Part shown: positions 12,079 to 24,260 of the stretch, in pieces
Numbering within the stretch: position 1 is the stretch's first letter
Layout: each line of letters opens with the position of its first letter
DNA from: Triatoma infestans
Taxonomy: Eukaryota > Arthropoda > Insecta > Hemiptera > Reduviidae
Reading direction: 5' to 3'
DNA: 64,000 bases
Assembly (NCBI GenBank): GCA_011037195.1
Contig: JAAEAF010005081.1
Location: forward strand, 347,196-411,195
Program-made: the position numbers and the translations under genes
Notes under the pieces: model-generated
Told to the model about the DNA's origin: nothing
What the model saw: the letters and a program-made list of their open reading frames with translations, nothing else
The model's database searches: none

Positions 12079-13399
12079 GTTTGCTCTATAAAAAAAATAT
12101 ATATAATTTCAAATTAATAATTTAGTTAAGATATTAATTAAATCAAACAATTTTAAATGACATAAAATAAGTTTCTAACGAGAATTTAACAAGGGGTTGG
12201 AGAGATTTTTGGTCAACGTCATCCATGAAGTTAAAGAGATCAATTAACATAAAAATATCAAGTTCAAGATTCCATATAAGATCTCTAATTTTCTTATATT
12301 ATTTCAAAAAAAGTTCATCACAAATTTCTAATTCCCAAGATTACCAATTAGAAAAAGGTTTTATTAATTTTTATGGTTCTTTTGAAAAACTATAAAACGT
12401 CACATTCTGTTGATTTGCAGCAATCAAGAGAAAGTGAATGATTACCCAAATATTTTTATTTTGAAATACAGTTATAGTTCACTAAAGATTAATGATCTTA
12501 TTTATGAATGACTGAACACCTGACCAATCTTTAAGCAATTGTTTCTTAATCATTGATCTTGATAACATTTACATTTTGGTATTGTTTTTTGCAATATTAT
12601 AGAACAAAAGTGATCTATTAGTAATGTATAGTAACATATTATAATATTACAAATATTTAAATTATAAAAGAACCAGTTCTTTGGCAATCAACAATCAATC
12701 AATCAATTAACTATTTGGAATCAGCTAAGAGAACATAGTTATTTAGAGATATAAAATGATAATTGAAACATTTTAATTAGATTTTAATAATATAAAGAAG
12801 AATTTCAAATCTGGAAAAATCAGTAGAGTAAGAAAACAAAACCATTTTAAATAAAATATTCATGCAAAATGAGTCATGTAAAATTATATAAACAAAAACG
12901 AATTCAACATGAAAGGAATGCTCAATGTTGTAAAAATATAATAATTTGGACGCAGTATCAAATTTACTGTAGCCTCTAACTTTAAAACTGGGCCCGGCAT
13001 TATGAAGCAGGTCCCGCTTAAACCAACAACGTGGGCCGCTTGTAAACTATTTAAATTTCTTTTTACTTCCCATACTGTAATCATTATGATTGTGGCAAAT
13101 TTTAAATGCTGTATTCCTAGATCTTCCAAGTAACAAAACAACAATCTCTCGTATGAAACACTCACCGACTTTCTCTTACTTCTGTTAGTTTTACTATAAA
13201 TAAAATGACATATTTTCTTTAAATCCAAAGTTTTTCATATTTATCCCAACATAAATACAGAGGTGGTAGGGGAAACCTACTAACCTTGGCAGGAAGAAGA
13301 AGTGATGATCGTATTAATGAGGGTCCAGTTGATTGCACCAAAAAAACTGAACCAACTGAATATGAAACTTAACGACACAAATTCCACACTAATATCCGA

Positions 13400-14270
13400 A
13401 ATTAATTTTTTTTGACAAATTATTCAAATAAAAGTTTATACTTCTATAAGATGATTGAATAAACCTTTTTACAGGCACAAAATATTATATTTATTTTCTT
13501 ATTGTTTAAAATATAATATCTCCCAACGTTTCGACACTTAAACGTGTCATTTTCAATAGGGATGCTTTATTTAAATTTTATTTCCAGATATGTGATTGAT
13601 TTTATACTAATAGTTAAGGCTTCGTTATTTATTAATTTTTTAAATTTTGAAATTTTTTTTTTTTTACTTTTGTAACACTATGTGTTATACGTCCATTGTA
13701 TTTTTGTTATGTGAGTCAATTTATTAAAAAAATTTTTTATTCAGTCTTAATTTTTGACTTATTTGGTTCTTTTTGCCCATGTGAGCTGTTGTAATTTGAG
13801 TCACCTAATTTGAATGGACGTTCATGGACGTTATAACACATACAGTGTCACATCCCTATGAAAATGACACGTTTAAGTGTCGAAACGTTGGGAGTTATTA
13901 TATTTTAAACAATAAGAAAATAAATATAATATTTTGAGGCTGTAAAAAGGTTTATTCAATCATCCTATAGAAATATATGAGTTAACAGACAATAAAAAAA
14001 CCAACATAACCAATTTAATAAAAGTTTATATCTTTGAAGTTAGCATACCAAGTTTATAGGAAATCGTTATTATTTTATTAATGTTTTCGAGAAAATTCCA
14101 AAGAAAACACAAAAACTTATTCTGTAAAGTAGCACTTCCGATGAACCAATTTTCTTCAAATTTATAGTTTAGCAATGCTTTAGTTATATACTAATATTAT
14201 ATAAGTGTTGGAACCATACATTATATTGAAGTATACTTATGGGAACTCTCGTTTGAAAGTTTGTTTTTTA
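13400..14270 (+). repeat. Family X repeat interrupted by a foldback insertion
   Basis: The left part ends TTCAAATAAAAGTTTATA and the right part resumes with the same bases before AGCATACCAAGTTTATAGG and a CACTTCCGATGAACC block. Removing 13441-14016 plus one direct repeat restores the order seen in intact family X copies. A separate family start motif (GTATGAAACACTCACC) lies at about 13150. Confidence 0.7.
13441..14016. mobile_element. PLE-type foldback with paired hammerhead-like motifs
   Basis: Inverted arms about 13442-13566 and 13849-13972; tail 13973-14016 (44 nt). A 14-bp direct repeat AATAAAAGTTTATA flanks it (13427-13440 and 14017-14030). Variant ribozyme motifs lie at 13521-13556 (minus) and about 13857-13893 (plus): TGAAAA core, stem GACAC/GTGTC, GAAACGTTGGG. 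The central part contains a second, weaker inverted pair around TAACACTATGTGTTA. The insertion lies within a family X repeat. Confidence 0.85.
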
Positions 14271-14500
14271 TTTGGCTTACATGAGTTAGGTTAAGGTAGT
14301 TTTTTTCTCTAACTTGTTCTTTAATTTTTATTTTTCTTTATAAATTTAAAATAGATAATATTAACATAAATTTGTTTAATTGTTGTAGATTCAATTAAAA
14401 ATTTATAATAGAAGACTATTTAATTGCTATTGAAATAATTATGATAAAAGACGTAAAATTTATTTGTTTGTACTTATTATAATATAACAAATCATAAGGA

Positions 14501-14739
14501 TTTTTTTTTTTTTTTTAATTTAAAGCGCTTCAACATTTATCGTCATTGGCGCCGGGAGGCTTTCCAGTGCACTGCCGGCCCCTGGACAGTGTCCCCTCGT
14601 TACAGACAACACTGTATATCACCGGATAGTGAGCTGTAGAGGCTTCTAGGAAGAAAAAAATCTAAGGGTATCACTGGACTCGAACCCGGAACCTCCGCGT
14701 GGGAGTCCAACGCGCTACCACTGAGCTAATCCATTCCCT
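14501..14739 (-). mobile_element. tRNA-derived SINE (family S1), near full length
   Basis: On the minus strand it has the GGGAATGGATTAGCTCAGTG head, a B box GGTTCGAGTCC, the CTTAGATTTTTTTCTTCC block, a GGCCGGCAGTGCACTGGAAA block and an A-rich tail of about 16 bases at 14501-14516. The long tail suggests a comparatively recent copy. Confidence 0.9.
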
Positions 14740-15145
14740 CATAAAAAAATAAAATATGAAATTATTATTTGAAAGAATCAAATCTAGACAAATATGTCAG
14801 TAAATGGATATGCTTGAAAAGTTAATGATTTCAATAAATAAATCGTATGTATAAAATGAAACTTTAAAATGTTGTAATTCAGTTTTCCAAGATAGAAGTC
14901 AAATGGATATTGCCAGGAAATATGACAGTGGTTTTAGTAAAAACATTTATTACGGTCTTGGATGATCTAAAGTTCAAAAATCTGGAAGTTTCTAAAATAG
15001 AACTTTTATAGTAGTAACATTTGTGTATTTTGAAAAAGATATTTTCTTAAAACAATAAATATTTGACTAGACTGATAACGCCAACGCGCTTCATTCACTA
15101 TAATTCTGCACTTCTGAAGAAGTATATTGACTATTCTTACCCTCC

Positions 15146-15815
15146 AGCATTATTATTATTATTATTCAAGGAAGGAGAAGGCAAAACCCTACGCTATCCA
15201 AAGCCTTCCTGGGCCCATATAGCTACCCCAAAAAAATAACTACTACCGGGGAGGGTCTGGAATAAAAGTCCAGGCCCGGGTTTTACACATCTAACTTTTA
15301 CCACAGTTCGAACAAATCGGACCAGACCCTTAAAAGGACGTAGCTTAAGCACTTCCACCGATATCCTATTCCGGCCAAACGTCCTGAACCTAATCTCCTT
15401 AAAGCCCAAACAATCCGTCATGAGATGTATGGGTGTTCCCTCCTATGTCTCACAGACTACAAAAGGGATCAGGCATGAGTTAAACCACAATGCCCAGTGA
15501 GGAAGCCAACTAGATACCTGAGAGAGGTCCGTGAAAGATACAGGACCCCTCACTCACTCAAAGCCCTGCCAGGACCCCTAATTGGCTGCCGACAACTTAC
15601 CCCATAAGGACGAGTGCTGTGAGGCTATCCATAACTCGAAGCCTGAGAGACATGTGCCAAAAGACACACCAACAGCAGGCTTGGGACCAATGAAAGGGAG
15701 AGAGGCTCCCAATGAGGCAAACCTATCCACCTCCTGACCCACGTGACCTGGAACCCAGACTAAATACCCTCCAACATACTACACCCCACAACTTGGCTCT
15801 TCCAACCAACTGACT
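15146..15815 (-). mobile_element. 3' fragment of a LINE of the RT-RNase H type
   Basis: Starts at an ATTATT microsatellite tail and matches, in the same orientation, the 3' end of the larger minus-strand LINE at 36434-38790 (for example CAAAACCCTACGCTATCCAA, and GACCAATGAAAGGGAGAGAG). The reading frame is broken. Confidence 0.75.
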
Positions 15816-15989
15816 CTCCACTCTACTGTGTGATGTCGCACTTAGGCTCATGTGCGTTTAGAGTGCAAGTGGTGGTTCCAGTGTTTGAGTTGAATGCAAG
15901 AATTCCTTTTACCCAATTAGAGGTTTTCACAAATCAACTACGAGAAATAGATAGTAAGAACGTATATTTAATTACAGATTTTTCCAACT

Positions 15990-16390
15990 GGTTCACGTGC
16001 GAATGTTCAAATGTGGACTAGCCGCCACTCAACTAAAAAGAATGCCTATCTTCACTACTCCCCTAAAAACGGCTATAATGCATTTTCCCGAAAATTCAAA
16101 TAAAAGTTGTAGCGATTTATTTGTGTATACTGATATACTGAGTTTAAAGAAAATTTTTGGAGCCATTTTCGAGAAAGACGCAAAAAACTAAAAAAATTCA
16201 TTCCACAAATTGGTATTTCCGGTTGACCTATTTTGTCCAAAACTTATTGAGAAGTTCCCTACTGGAATTTAAACAAAATATCAAGTTTAAACTTTCTGCG
16301 ATTTTCCGGTTTCTGAATTATACAGAATACACACCACACACACATGTCTAAAAACCACTTTTCGAACTTATGGGACCTCAAAACATATAA
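15990..16390 (+). repeat. Family X repeat fragment
   Basis: Contains ATTCAAATAAAAGTTGTAGC, TTTAAAGAAAATTTTTGGAG, a TTTCCGGTTGACCTATTTTG block, a CACACACACA microsatellite and CTAAAAACCACTTTTCGAAC, in the family order. Short open frames here are repeat-derived. Confidence 0.65.
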
Positions 16391-16394
16391 AAAA

Positions 16395-16590
16395 GTAAGT
16401 AAAGTAATGCTTATTTTTTCAAGCGGGCTTAATGTCCAACTACCACAAATTAGGTGTCGTGGCCGGAAGCATCTATTTTAGTGTTATATTTTTTAAATCA
16501 ATATAAAATTTATTTAGCAGTTATAGGAGGGTTTCGAACTGAAGACCTCCCACTTACAAGTCCCTGTTCATAACCAATATACCAAGGCGG
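16395..16590 (-). mobile_element. Possible SINE with tRNA-Thr-like head
   Basis: On the minus strand the sequence GTCCGCCTTGGTATATTGG is followed by GGGACTTGTAAGTGGGAGG and CAGTTCGAAACCC. This resembles the D arm, a TGT anticodon arm and the T arm of tRNA-Thr, but the acceptor stem is not restored, so a tRNA-derived repeat is likelier than a gene. Confidence 0.4.
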
Positions 16591-16641
16591 ACATTGGGGA
16601 TGTGCTAGTCGTGCGCCGCACGCCCTATATTTATGAGTTAC

Positions 16642-16920
16642 GGAAGATTCTTCTCGACCGTTCTTATATGAAGGAAAAGGATTGTGTGAGTTTCGGTCTT
16701 TTTAAAAAATAAGAAAACAAATTCTTGCCAACGTTTCGACAAATATACTGTCTTTTTCAAGGTATAAAAAAAAAACTATCAAATAAACTTCAAAACATAA
16801 CAAATTTAAAAACTTATGTATAAATTTGTTATGTTTTGAAGTTTATTTGATAGTTTTTTTGGCAAGAATTTAAGTTTTCTTATTTTTTAAAAAGACCGAA
16901 TCTCACAAGCCTTTTCCTTT
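16642..16920. mobile_element. PLE-type foldback with one remaining hammerhead-like motif
   Basis: An 11-bp direct repeat TTATGAGTTAC at 16631-16641 and 16921-16931 bounds it. A 29-nt tail (16642-16670) precedes the inverted arms (left about 16671-16800, right about 16820-16920). The left arm keeps the motif at 16728-16761 (minus): TTGAAAA, A, stem GACA/TGTC, GAAACGTTGGC. The right arm lacks the matching bases, so one ribozyme was deleted. Confidence 0.8.
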
Positions 16921-17814
16921 TTATGAGTTACATCAAATTATATTTATTTAGAAAAGTCAATTAATGCAACAATGTTACTTTGAAGATCCAAATTGACCAT
17001 CACTCTTTATTTATACGTTCCTACTTCCTCTGACCGGTTTATACGTGCGCTCTGAGTAAAAACTGCCACTGTATTTGTCTGCGCGCGCAGAGTACCAGGG
17101 TGGGGATACTACTGGCTACTTTATGCGGGCAGCACAGCCTTGCATGTTAAAGCTTTGGTGCATTGTTAGATTAAAAAGTTTTAATCTAATTTAATCTTTT
17201 ATTTAACATAATTTTATTTTATGTCTCATGGTTTTTCTAGCAGTTCTGCAAGAGTTTGAGACAGACAATATTTTTTATGGAAATATTTTCAAAAATTCCT
17301 TTCCTATATTGACATCTTGAATAATTTAAAGATTTTGATATTCTTAACTGTAAGAAGAAAGTAAATGATACAAAATCTGAACTGCAACATTCTTTTCCAT
17401 CAGTTTAGAAGAATGCTCTAAATAAGAGTAATGAAACCCATTAGTTCAGATCAAAACGTCATTGTGCAGATAAGAGCTGAACAAGAAAATCACTATCGGC
17501 GATTATATTTTAAAATAACAGTTGAATAAGTAATCATATTAAATCTTTCGATTTTCTCAGATCAAAAAGCTAGAATATTTCTATTTATTGCATCATTAGA
17601 AATATACAAGAACTACCACAAAAATTTTCCTAAACAACTATTGGAAAAAACCCACGGGGCTCTATGGAAATTCGTTTGATAACATTGTGTTGAAAAATGA
17701 ATTAATTTTTTTTTTTTATGCACCTTCTGAATTTCATGGGAAGATGCGCACTACATAGCGCACACCCTTATATTTTGTCCAGCATACGTCACCCAACACC
17801 ACGAAACCGCAGCA

Positions 17815-18100
17815 AGAGAAAGTAACATTAAACAGCTTCAACAAATTCCTTTAAACTTAGTATACAAGTAAAGATATATGTTTAAAAGCAACAACTGTTA
17901 TTTCAAACACTTTTGCAAGAAAATTCTTTTGAGTAGGGCCCTACGGAGGAGGTAACATTAGGCTTTCCTCTAAAGTGCCATTTCAATGTACATGGAGTGC
18001 ATTGAATACTTAGTATTTATTTTTTACTTATATTATTCCATCATCTACATAATTTTAATAAGAATTAAACGTGTTGCCAAAATATTGAGTTTGAAGTATA
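17815..18100 (-). repeat. Family X repeat fragment, reverse orientation
   Basis: Carries AGAGAAAGTAACATTAAACA, TTTAAACTTAGTATACAAG, and ATTATTCCATCATCTACATA, the reverse complements of family X blocks. Confidence 0.55.
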
Positions 18101-18256
18101 TTGGTTGCCTGGATGTGCGGCTTTACTGACCGATTAGATTGAAAAGCATTTTCTTAATGTACTAAACACTCTCTGAAACATTAAGAAAATCCAATCAAAC
18201 TTAAAATTCTTGTGACCAATCTTCCGACTGCAATATTTCCTTTCGAAACAGTCTTG

Positions 18257-19190
18257 TGTGAAACACTCACACAACTTTCTCATATTGCATTTTACAAAGT
18301 TGTAATTGACAAATTGTATAGTTAATATACTAAATTTAATGAAATTTGTCGGTGATTCATAGAAAAAAATTGCGAAAACTATAAAAACTATTCAGTAAAA
18401 AACACACTTCCGGTTTACTAATTCTCTTGAAACTCGGAATTTTAGCAATCTATTTATTTATAATTAATATTGTTTAGATGGCAGAATTGTATAATCAATT
18501 AAGATAGCATTTTCTAAATCACCCTTTACAGGAAAACATAACCCTTCCCCTCTTCCAAAAACCTTCTTAAATGACTTTACCCCGGGGAAAGGTTTTCAAA
18601 AAAAAGTTGTGGCTCTTTATATGTACGTTTGTGTAGTTCACATATTTAGTTTAAAGAAAATCGTTGGAACCATTTTAGAGAAAATAGCAGAAAACTGAAA
18701 AATACTTTTCAGTCCCGTTCCGGTCATCCAATTTTTTTAATACTCAGAATTTCAACAACATATTTAATTCCAATTAATATTATTTAGTTGATAGAATTGT
18801 GTAATAAATTAAAATAACAGTTTAAAGGAAAACCAAACCCTCCGTTCCTCCAAAAGTGTCCTTAAATGAATTTTTCCGGTGAAATGTTATAAATATAAGT
18901 TGTGGCTATTCCAGGTTCTTTGTATGTGTAGTTGATATGCCAAGTTTAAAGAAAATCGCAAAAAAGTGAAGAAGAAAGTTCAATAAAGTGGTACTTCCCG
19001 GTTGAGGAATTTTGCCAGACAACTTACTGTCCGGATCCCATTGTGATAACTAATCGAAATATCAAGTTTGAACTTTCTGCAAGTTTTCGTTTTTGAGCTA
19101 AGTTGTTCACATACATATACACAGACGAGACTAGTTTCTAAAACCATTTTTTTGGACTTTGAGGACTTGAAAGCGTGTACTATCGGTGAA
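18257..19190 (+). repeat. Family X repeat, near full length
   Basis: Starts GTGTGAAACACTCACACAAC and ends near GGTGAAATCTCGATATC. The block with CTTCCGG(T) and AAACTCGGAATTTTAGCAA recurs at about 18400, 18720 and 18990, giving an internal tandem unit of roughly 285-310 bp. No coding capacity is seen. The next copy is inverted beside it. Confidence 0.75.
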
Positions 19191-19600
19191 ATCTCGATAT
19201 CAAAAATTTTGACACGAATAGAATAAGCAAAATGGCTCCAACGATTTTCTTTAAACTTGTTATATCAACTACACATATAAAGATCTACAATTTTTATTTG
19301 AAACATTTCCCCGGGAAAATGCATTTAAGGGCACTTTTGGGGGAGGGAATGGGGTTAGGTTGTCTTCTAAATGCTATTTCAGATTATTACACTATTCCAT
19401 CATCTAAATAATATTAATTAGAATTAAATATGTTGATAAAAATTCCGAATTTCAAGAAAATTAGTAAACCGGAAGTGTGTTTTTACTAAATAGTTTTTTT
19501 CAGTTTTTGTTATTTTCTCCATAAAAACAAATTACGAATTACATTAAATTTTTGTATACTAATTTTGTCAATTACAATTTTGATAACTGGAGTAAGAAAC
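19190..19600 (-). repeat. Family X repeat, inverted neighbour copy
   Basis: Reverse complements of family X blocks (TTTAAACTTGTTATATCAAC, CATTTAAGGGCACTTTTGG, CCGGAAGTGTGTTTTTACT) make this a head-to-head partner of the copy before it. Confidence 0.7.
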
Positions 19601-19619
19601 TGAATGTACTCCTAAACTT

Positions 19620-21665
19620 GGGTCGAAAATTTCTCTTTGCATGTTGCACAAAAAGGGCGACAGACATGATCCTGTTAATTATAGAGGGATAGCTCTGGCT
19701 AATTGTACTTTAAAAGTATTCACTCAAATTTTGTTAAATCGTTTGATCATTTGGGAATCGGAACTTAAAATTTTGCCGGAATCTCAATCAGAGTTTCGGA
19801 GAGGTCGTGGCTGTCTTGATAATATTTTTACTCTGTCTTCTGTAATACATTTATACTTACGTTTGCCGAAAGGGATTGTTTGTGGATTTTTAACGGGCAT
19901 TTGACTCTGTTAAACATAACCTTCTTTGAACTAAACTGTTTTTAATAGGATTGAGCCCAAAAATTATCAGAATGATAAAACATTTGTTTGATAACGCTAT
20001 TTTAAATGTAAGAGTAGGTTATAATTTATCCTCTGAAATTTTAATGACAGAAGGGGTTTTACAGGGGGAAATTCTCTCCCCTTACCTGTTCATCTTGTTT
20101 ATATAGGATTTAGAATTTTTTTTTTATGGAAAGGGAGGGTATTTCTGGTCTGAATATAGATGGCCTTAATGAATTATTGGTTCTCTTACATGCAGACGAT
20201 CTAATTATTTTGTCCGACTCTTATGTTGACATGAAAAGAAAGTTAAAGGCACTGGAGGAATCCTGTCATCTTAATTCCCTAAAAGTAAACCTCACTAAAA
20301 CTAAAATTATAAAATTTCATAGAGGTCGCACAACTCTTTAAGAAAAATTTGTCTATGAAAATACTGAAATTGAGGTAACAAACAAATATGTGTATTTAGG
20401 CGTGCAGTTTTCCTCTTCCTCTATGTTCCTCTCAGCAACGGAACATTCAATTTCGAGATTTAATATTGCTGCTGGCACCGTAAATAATATTTTGGCGAAG
20501 GTCAAGAGTAATTCGTGGCCCATTAATGAAGCACTATTTAATTCAATTACTCGTTCCACATTGCTCTTTTCGGTACAAATTTGGGGACCGAAGATACTTA
20601 GATACAAGATATTTAGACCGTTTAGAATATGGCCAAACAAATTTTTACAAAAGCCTCTTTCATTTATTAAAAATCCACTCCATACTATATATTATTAGAA
20701 ACTGGTTCCACATATGGCCTCCACTGTTTTTAAACTTGCTGTAAAGTGGTTGTGTAAAATACTCGAAATGGACCGTTCCAGACTACCACGTATTTGTTAT
20801 GATAGGCTATTAGTTCTCGACTCTTCACCATCTAATAATATTAAGTTTAACTGTGTAATTCAAATAAAGGAATTTTTTATAAGTGTTGGTTACAATAATC
20901 TATGGGAAAGGCAGGATCTTTATGTAATTCGTAAAAATTTGAATACCATTTTGTCCCACCTACGACGCAAATTTATACAATTCTGATATAACCTGGCTGT
21001 ACTCCTCTAATTCAGTATTTATTATAAAAATATTCCCTTAAATACTTCGGCTGTTCAAAATTATTTACTATTTTTTTCTCTACCATTCCATATTAGTAGC
21101 ATAATATTTCAACTCAGAACTTGCAGTAATTTTTCTATAAAAATTATTTATAAAGCAATAGCTTACTTAATAAAACCTAACCAGCTTTGCACTTTTTATA
21201 ATCTTTATGAAAATGAAGACTTATTTCATTTATTTATTTACTTGTCCGATTTATGACTGTATAAGAATAAAATATTTACCTCAGTTATCTACTCTATCTG
21301 CTATTAGCAAAGAAGAACAACTATTTAATTTATTGTCAGTTCAGTCGAAATTTGATTGTTTTAAGATATATAATTTTATTATAAATGTATTAATATTGCG
21401 TTCATCCATGATTAATGAATAATATAAACTGTTAAGTAAGGTAAATGCCGCTTATAAACTAAACCTTAATGCTGTTATTATAAACTATTTAAAATTAAAG
21501 GCTAATTGTTTTGCAATCGTTGTCAAAATGATATAAATTTTTAGCGTTATTGCTTTTACTTTATAATATTAAAAATGTATTTATTTTTATTTTTAAATTT
21601 TGTAAGCCAATTCCCTACACTCAGCTTGTAATGCTTCAATGTAATAAATAAATAAAAAAATAAAT
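19620..21665 (+). mobile_element. CR1/L2-like LINE, reverse transcriptase region, frameshifted
   Basis: Reverse-transcriptase motifs appear in order but in broken frames: KKGDRHDPVNYRGIALANCT (about 19650-19710), SEFRRGRGCLDNIF (about 19788), an AFDSV catalytic motif after an in-frame stop (about 19900), GVLQGEILSPYLF (about 20055), LLHADDLIIL with the catalytic Asp pair (about 20190), LKVNLTKTKI and YLGVQF (about 20390). A C-terminal TCPIYDCIR segment follows near 21245, and the copy ends in an AATAAATAAATAAA tail. It lacks a 5' part and cannot encode an intact protein. Confidence 0.8.
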
Positions 21666-22394
21666 ATAAGAGAAAGTTTGTGTGAGTGTTTCACGCCAGA
21701 CTTTTTTGTTATTAAGTAATATAACGAAATAATTTTACAATTAAGTGTTAAGTTTATTATTAAACCGGTACAAATAATCTTTTTGAAAAGTTAGATGTAA
21801 TCATTTTAATAAAACGATATTACGTTGAAACTAATTTGTCAGCGATTGGTGACTACCAGTTAAACAAATAACCGAGTATACAAATGAGAGCAATATAAAT
21901 ATAGCTATGTTATTCACAAATTATAATTAAAATATGCAGAAAAAAATTTGTTTTGTTTTTTTCTTCCAACCAGGTATAAAAACTTTTAGTATTAATTTAA
22001 GTATTTTTTTTTTTATCTCAGGCCAATTTTTGCACATACACATACACACAGAAATTTGCATATTTATTTAAAATGATCACAATACGATACATGACGTGAC
22101 GATACATGTTATATATACTTAGTTTACTTATACTTTTTATATGACTTCATTCGAAATTTCGTACGACCTTGAGGAGCAAATAATGCAAAAAACAATGTGT
22201 AGTGGCATTTGTGGGATTCCATTTGCCTTGATTTCATCGCTAAGTTCAAAAAACAAAAACAAAAACTACGCAGCAACATTTAAAATATTTTCATGTATTT
22301 ATAATAATATATGTGTATATATATATATAGGTGTATATTATATACTATGTAAAATTTCAATCGGGAAAAACCATTATTTATTTTTAATTTATTG

Positions 22395-22750
22395 ACTTTT
22401 GGTAAGAGGAATTACTGCGATGTGTCAAATTGAAATTGAAATTGATTTGAAATTGAATTTCATTGGAAATACATGTTCAGAGGTCCCCTGAGTCAGAAAA
22501 AAATGTATTTAGCAAATGGTCTGGTATATGTGTGTGGAGACAAAATATTTAAAAAAACGAAAAATTGTAGGATACTTAAACTTGGTATTTCGTTTTAGGA
22601 ATACCCAACACAAAGGTTTCCTTCAACATATATCGACCGGAAATGCGACTTTACCGCCTATTACTTTCATTTGTAACATTTTTTTCTATGGAAAATTGAA
22701 ATTTTCGGCGGTTTATGGGGGGAAAGCAGTAACGTGAAGCTTCTCACTAA
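22395..22750 (-). repeat. Family X repeat fragment
   Basis: Reverse orientation: GGTAAGAGGAATTACTGCGA, GGAAATACATGTTCAGAGGT, ATCGACCGGAAATGCGAC. The hAT MITE lies shortly downstream. Confidence 0.55.
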
Positions 22751-22857
22751 AATGCCACTTCAGAATAATGTATGGTTTTTACCAACTATATGATATTATA
22801 ATTTATTGGAAGAATGGAAGAATTAAGAAATACGGCAAATGTTGAATAAGTGGATGG

Positions 22858-23524
22858 CAGTGTTGGGCAGTAATTAATTACATGAGTATTTAATTACACC
22901 TTCAATTACATGAGCAAAATTGGACTGTATTTTCAATAGAAATACAGTTAAATGGTCCAAAATATAGAAATAACTGGTTCCAAAAAACAATTACACGGAA
23001 GTAATTGGAATATCCCATTACAATTACTGTAATCGTTTTAAGTAATTGCAATTACTTCTTGTCGCCAGGTAATTACAATTACAAGTAATTCAATTACAAT
23101 TATATCTACTTGTATTTTCAGTAATAGAATTACAAATTATTGGACAAAAGTAAACTCTGCCACATTTCCACTCAATAATCTCTTGGGTTAATTAAATTCC
23201 ATCTCCCAATTATCATTAAAAATTGGCAAAAATTTCAGCAGAATTCAGTCTCTTGAGTTGTATCTAATTACTTTCTCTTACTTCTAGTTTTAGTGTCATT
23301 TTGGCGTTAATAATTGCAATTACCAATTACAATTACTTGTAATTGCATCAAAATTACTTGGAATTGCAGAAATACAATTACAATCACATGTAATTGTATT
23401 TGAATGAATTGATTGAATTACTTTGGCTCAACCAGTAAGTAATTGTAATTTTATTACAACTGTAATTTCAAATTACAATAATTGGAAAGTAATTGTAATT
23501 GAAATTACGTTTTGCCCAACTCTG
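22858..23524. mobile_element. hAT-type MITE built of AATTAC-rich sequence
   Basis: The termini are CAGTGTTGGGCA at the left and the reverse complement of CAGAGTTGGGCA at the right, typical hAT terminal repeats. An 8-bp target duplication GTGGATGG is perfect on both sides (22850-22857 and 23525-23532), as the hAT family makes. The 667-bp interior is a degenerate array of AATTACAATTACTTG-like words on both strands and has no coding capacity, so it needs a transposase supplied in trans. Confidence 0.9.
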
Positions 23525-23539
23525 GTGGATGGGGGCCGT

Positions 23540-24110
23540 AATGTTGGATAACATCTGGTATTTTATCCATCGCAGCATGCATATTTCTTTTATTCCTGAC
23601 CGGTTTCGGATTTTCATCAATCATCAGAGTAACTTTATTAGGTTCATGCAGAAAGTTCACTTCAACGCAATGTTTCTGTTAAACTCAACACTTGTTGGTT
23701 TGTTGACTGTATGTATGTGCGGGAGGTTATAAGGTTATGTTACTATGTATGTGTGTGTGTTTGATGACAAAATGTAATTATTTTAAATTATGATTAGATA
23801 TTAGAAAATAGTGTATAATAAATATTGAAGAATACTTGCATGTTTTGAAGGATAGTTTATAACTAAATTTTAATAGTGGTGTTAAGTACTGCTCAGAATT
23901 TTATCATGTCATTTTTATTTTTTTTACATACAATCACCAAACAAACAAATATCGAATGTAACATAAACATCGTGTTGAAGTGAACTCTCTGCACGAACTT
24001 GACAAATTTACACTGACGATGGATGAAAATCCGAAACTGGTCAGAAATAAAAGGCATATGCATACTATGACGGATAAAACACAAAATGTTGCGATAAATG
24101 TTCTAGGAAT
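23540..24110. mobile_element. PLE-type foldback with two hammerhead motifs
   Basis: The left half (about 23560-23760) and right half (about 23900-24080) are inverted copies: TGAAAATCCGAAACCGGTCA faces its counterpart, and GTTGAAGTGAACTCTCTGCA faces TGCAGAAAGTTCACTTCAAC. Ribozyme motifs lie at 23598-23627 (minus) and 24013-24043 (plus). I could not settle a target duplication because the hAT MITE lies in the left flank. The two open frames in the arms are mirror translations of the same repeat. Confidence 0.7.
24013..24043 (+). ncRNA. Minimal hammerhead ribozyme motif, intact core
   Basis: CTGACGA core, one extra T, stem II GGAT/ATCC closed by GAAA, then GAAAC and TGGTC. Stem III is only A-C/G-T. 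The predicted cleavage site is after GTC. This is the layout described for Penelope-like elements. The partner motif in the left arm (23598-23627, minus) has the core intact but a mismatched stem II. Confidence 0.7.
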
Positions 24111-24260
24111 CTGATCTGGTAGCTATTGTTAAGAAGATTCCCGTTAAGTTGGGTGGGACATGTCGAAAAGATGCCTGATCAAAGGATCCCAAAGTAATTA
24201 TTGCTCAGCAAACTGACTGGAAGACATTGAAGGGGACGGAAGTGCAATTTTACATAATTG
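24110..24260 (+). mobile_element. LINE ORF2 C-terminal remnant
   Basis: One frame reads LSWVGHVEKMPDQRIPK, matching the conserved RWxGHVxRM region downstream of LINE reverse transcriptases. Nothing else of the element is recognisable. Confidence 0.5.

Noticed and set aside
16500..16585. tRNA-Thr-like sequence
   Set aside because: The T arm and anticodon arm are suggestive, but the acceptor stem does not pair, so I list it as a SINE head and not as a tRNA gene.
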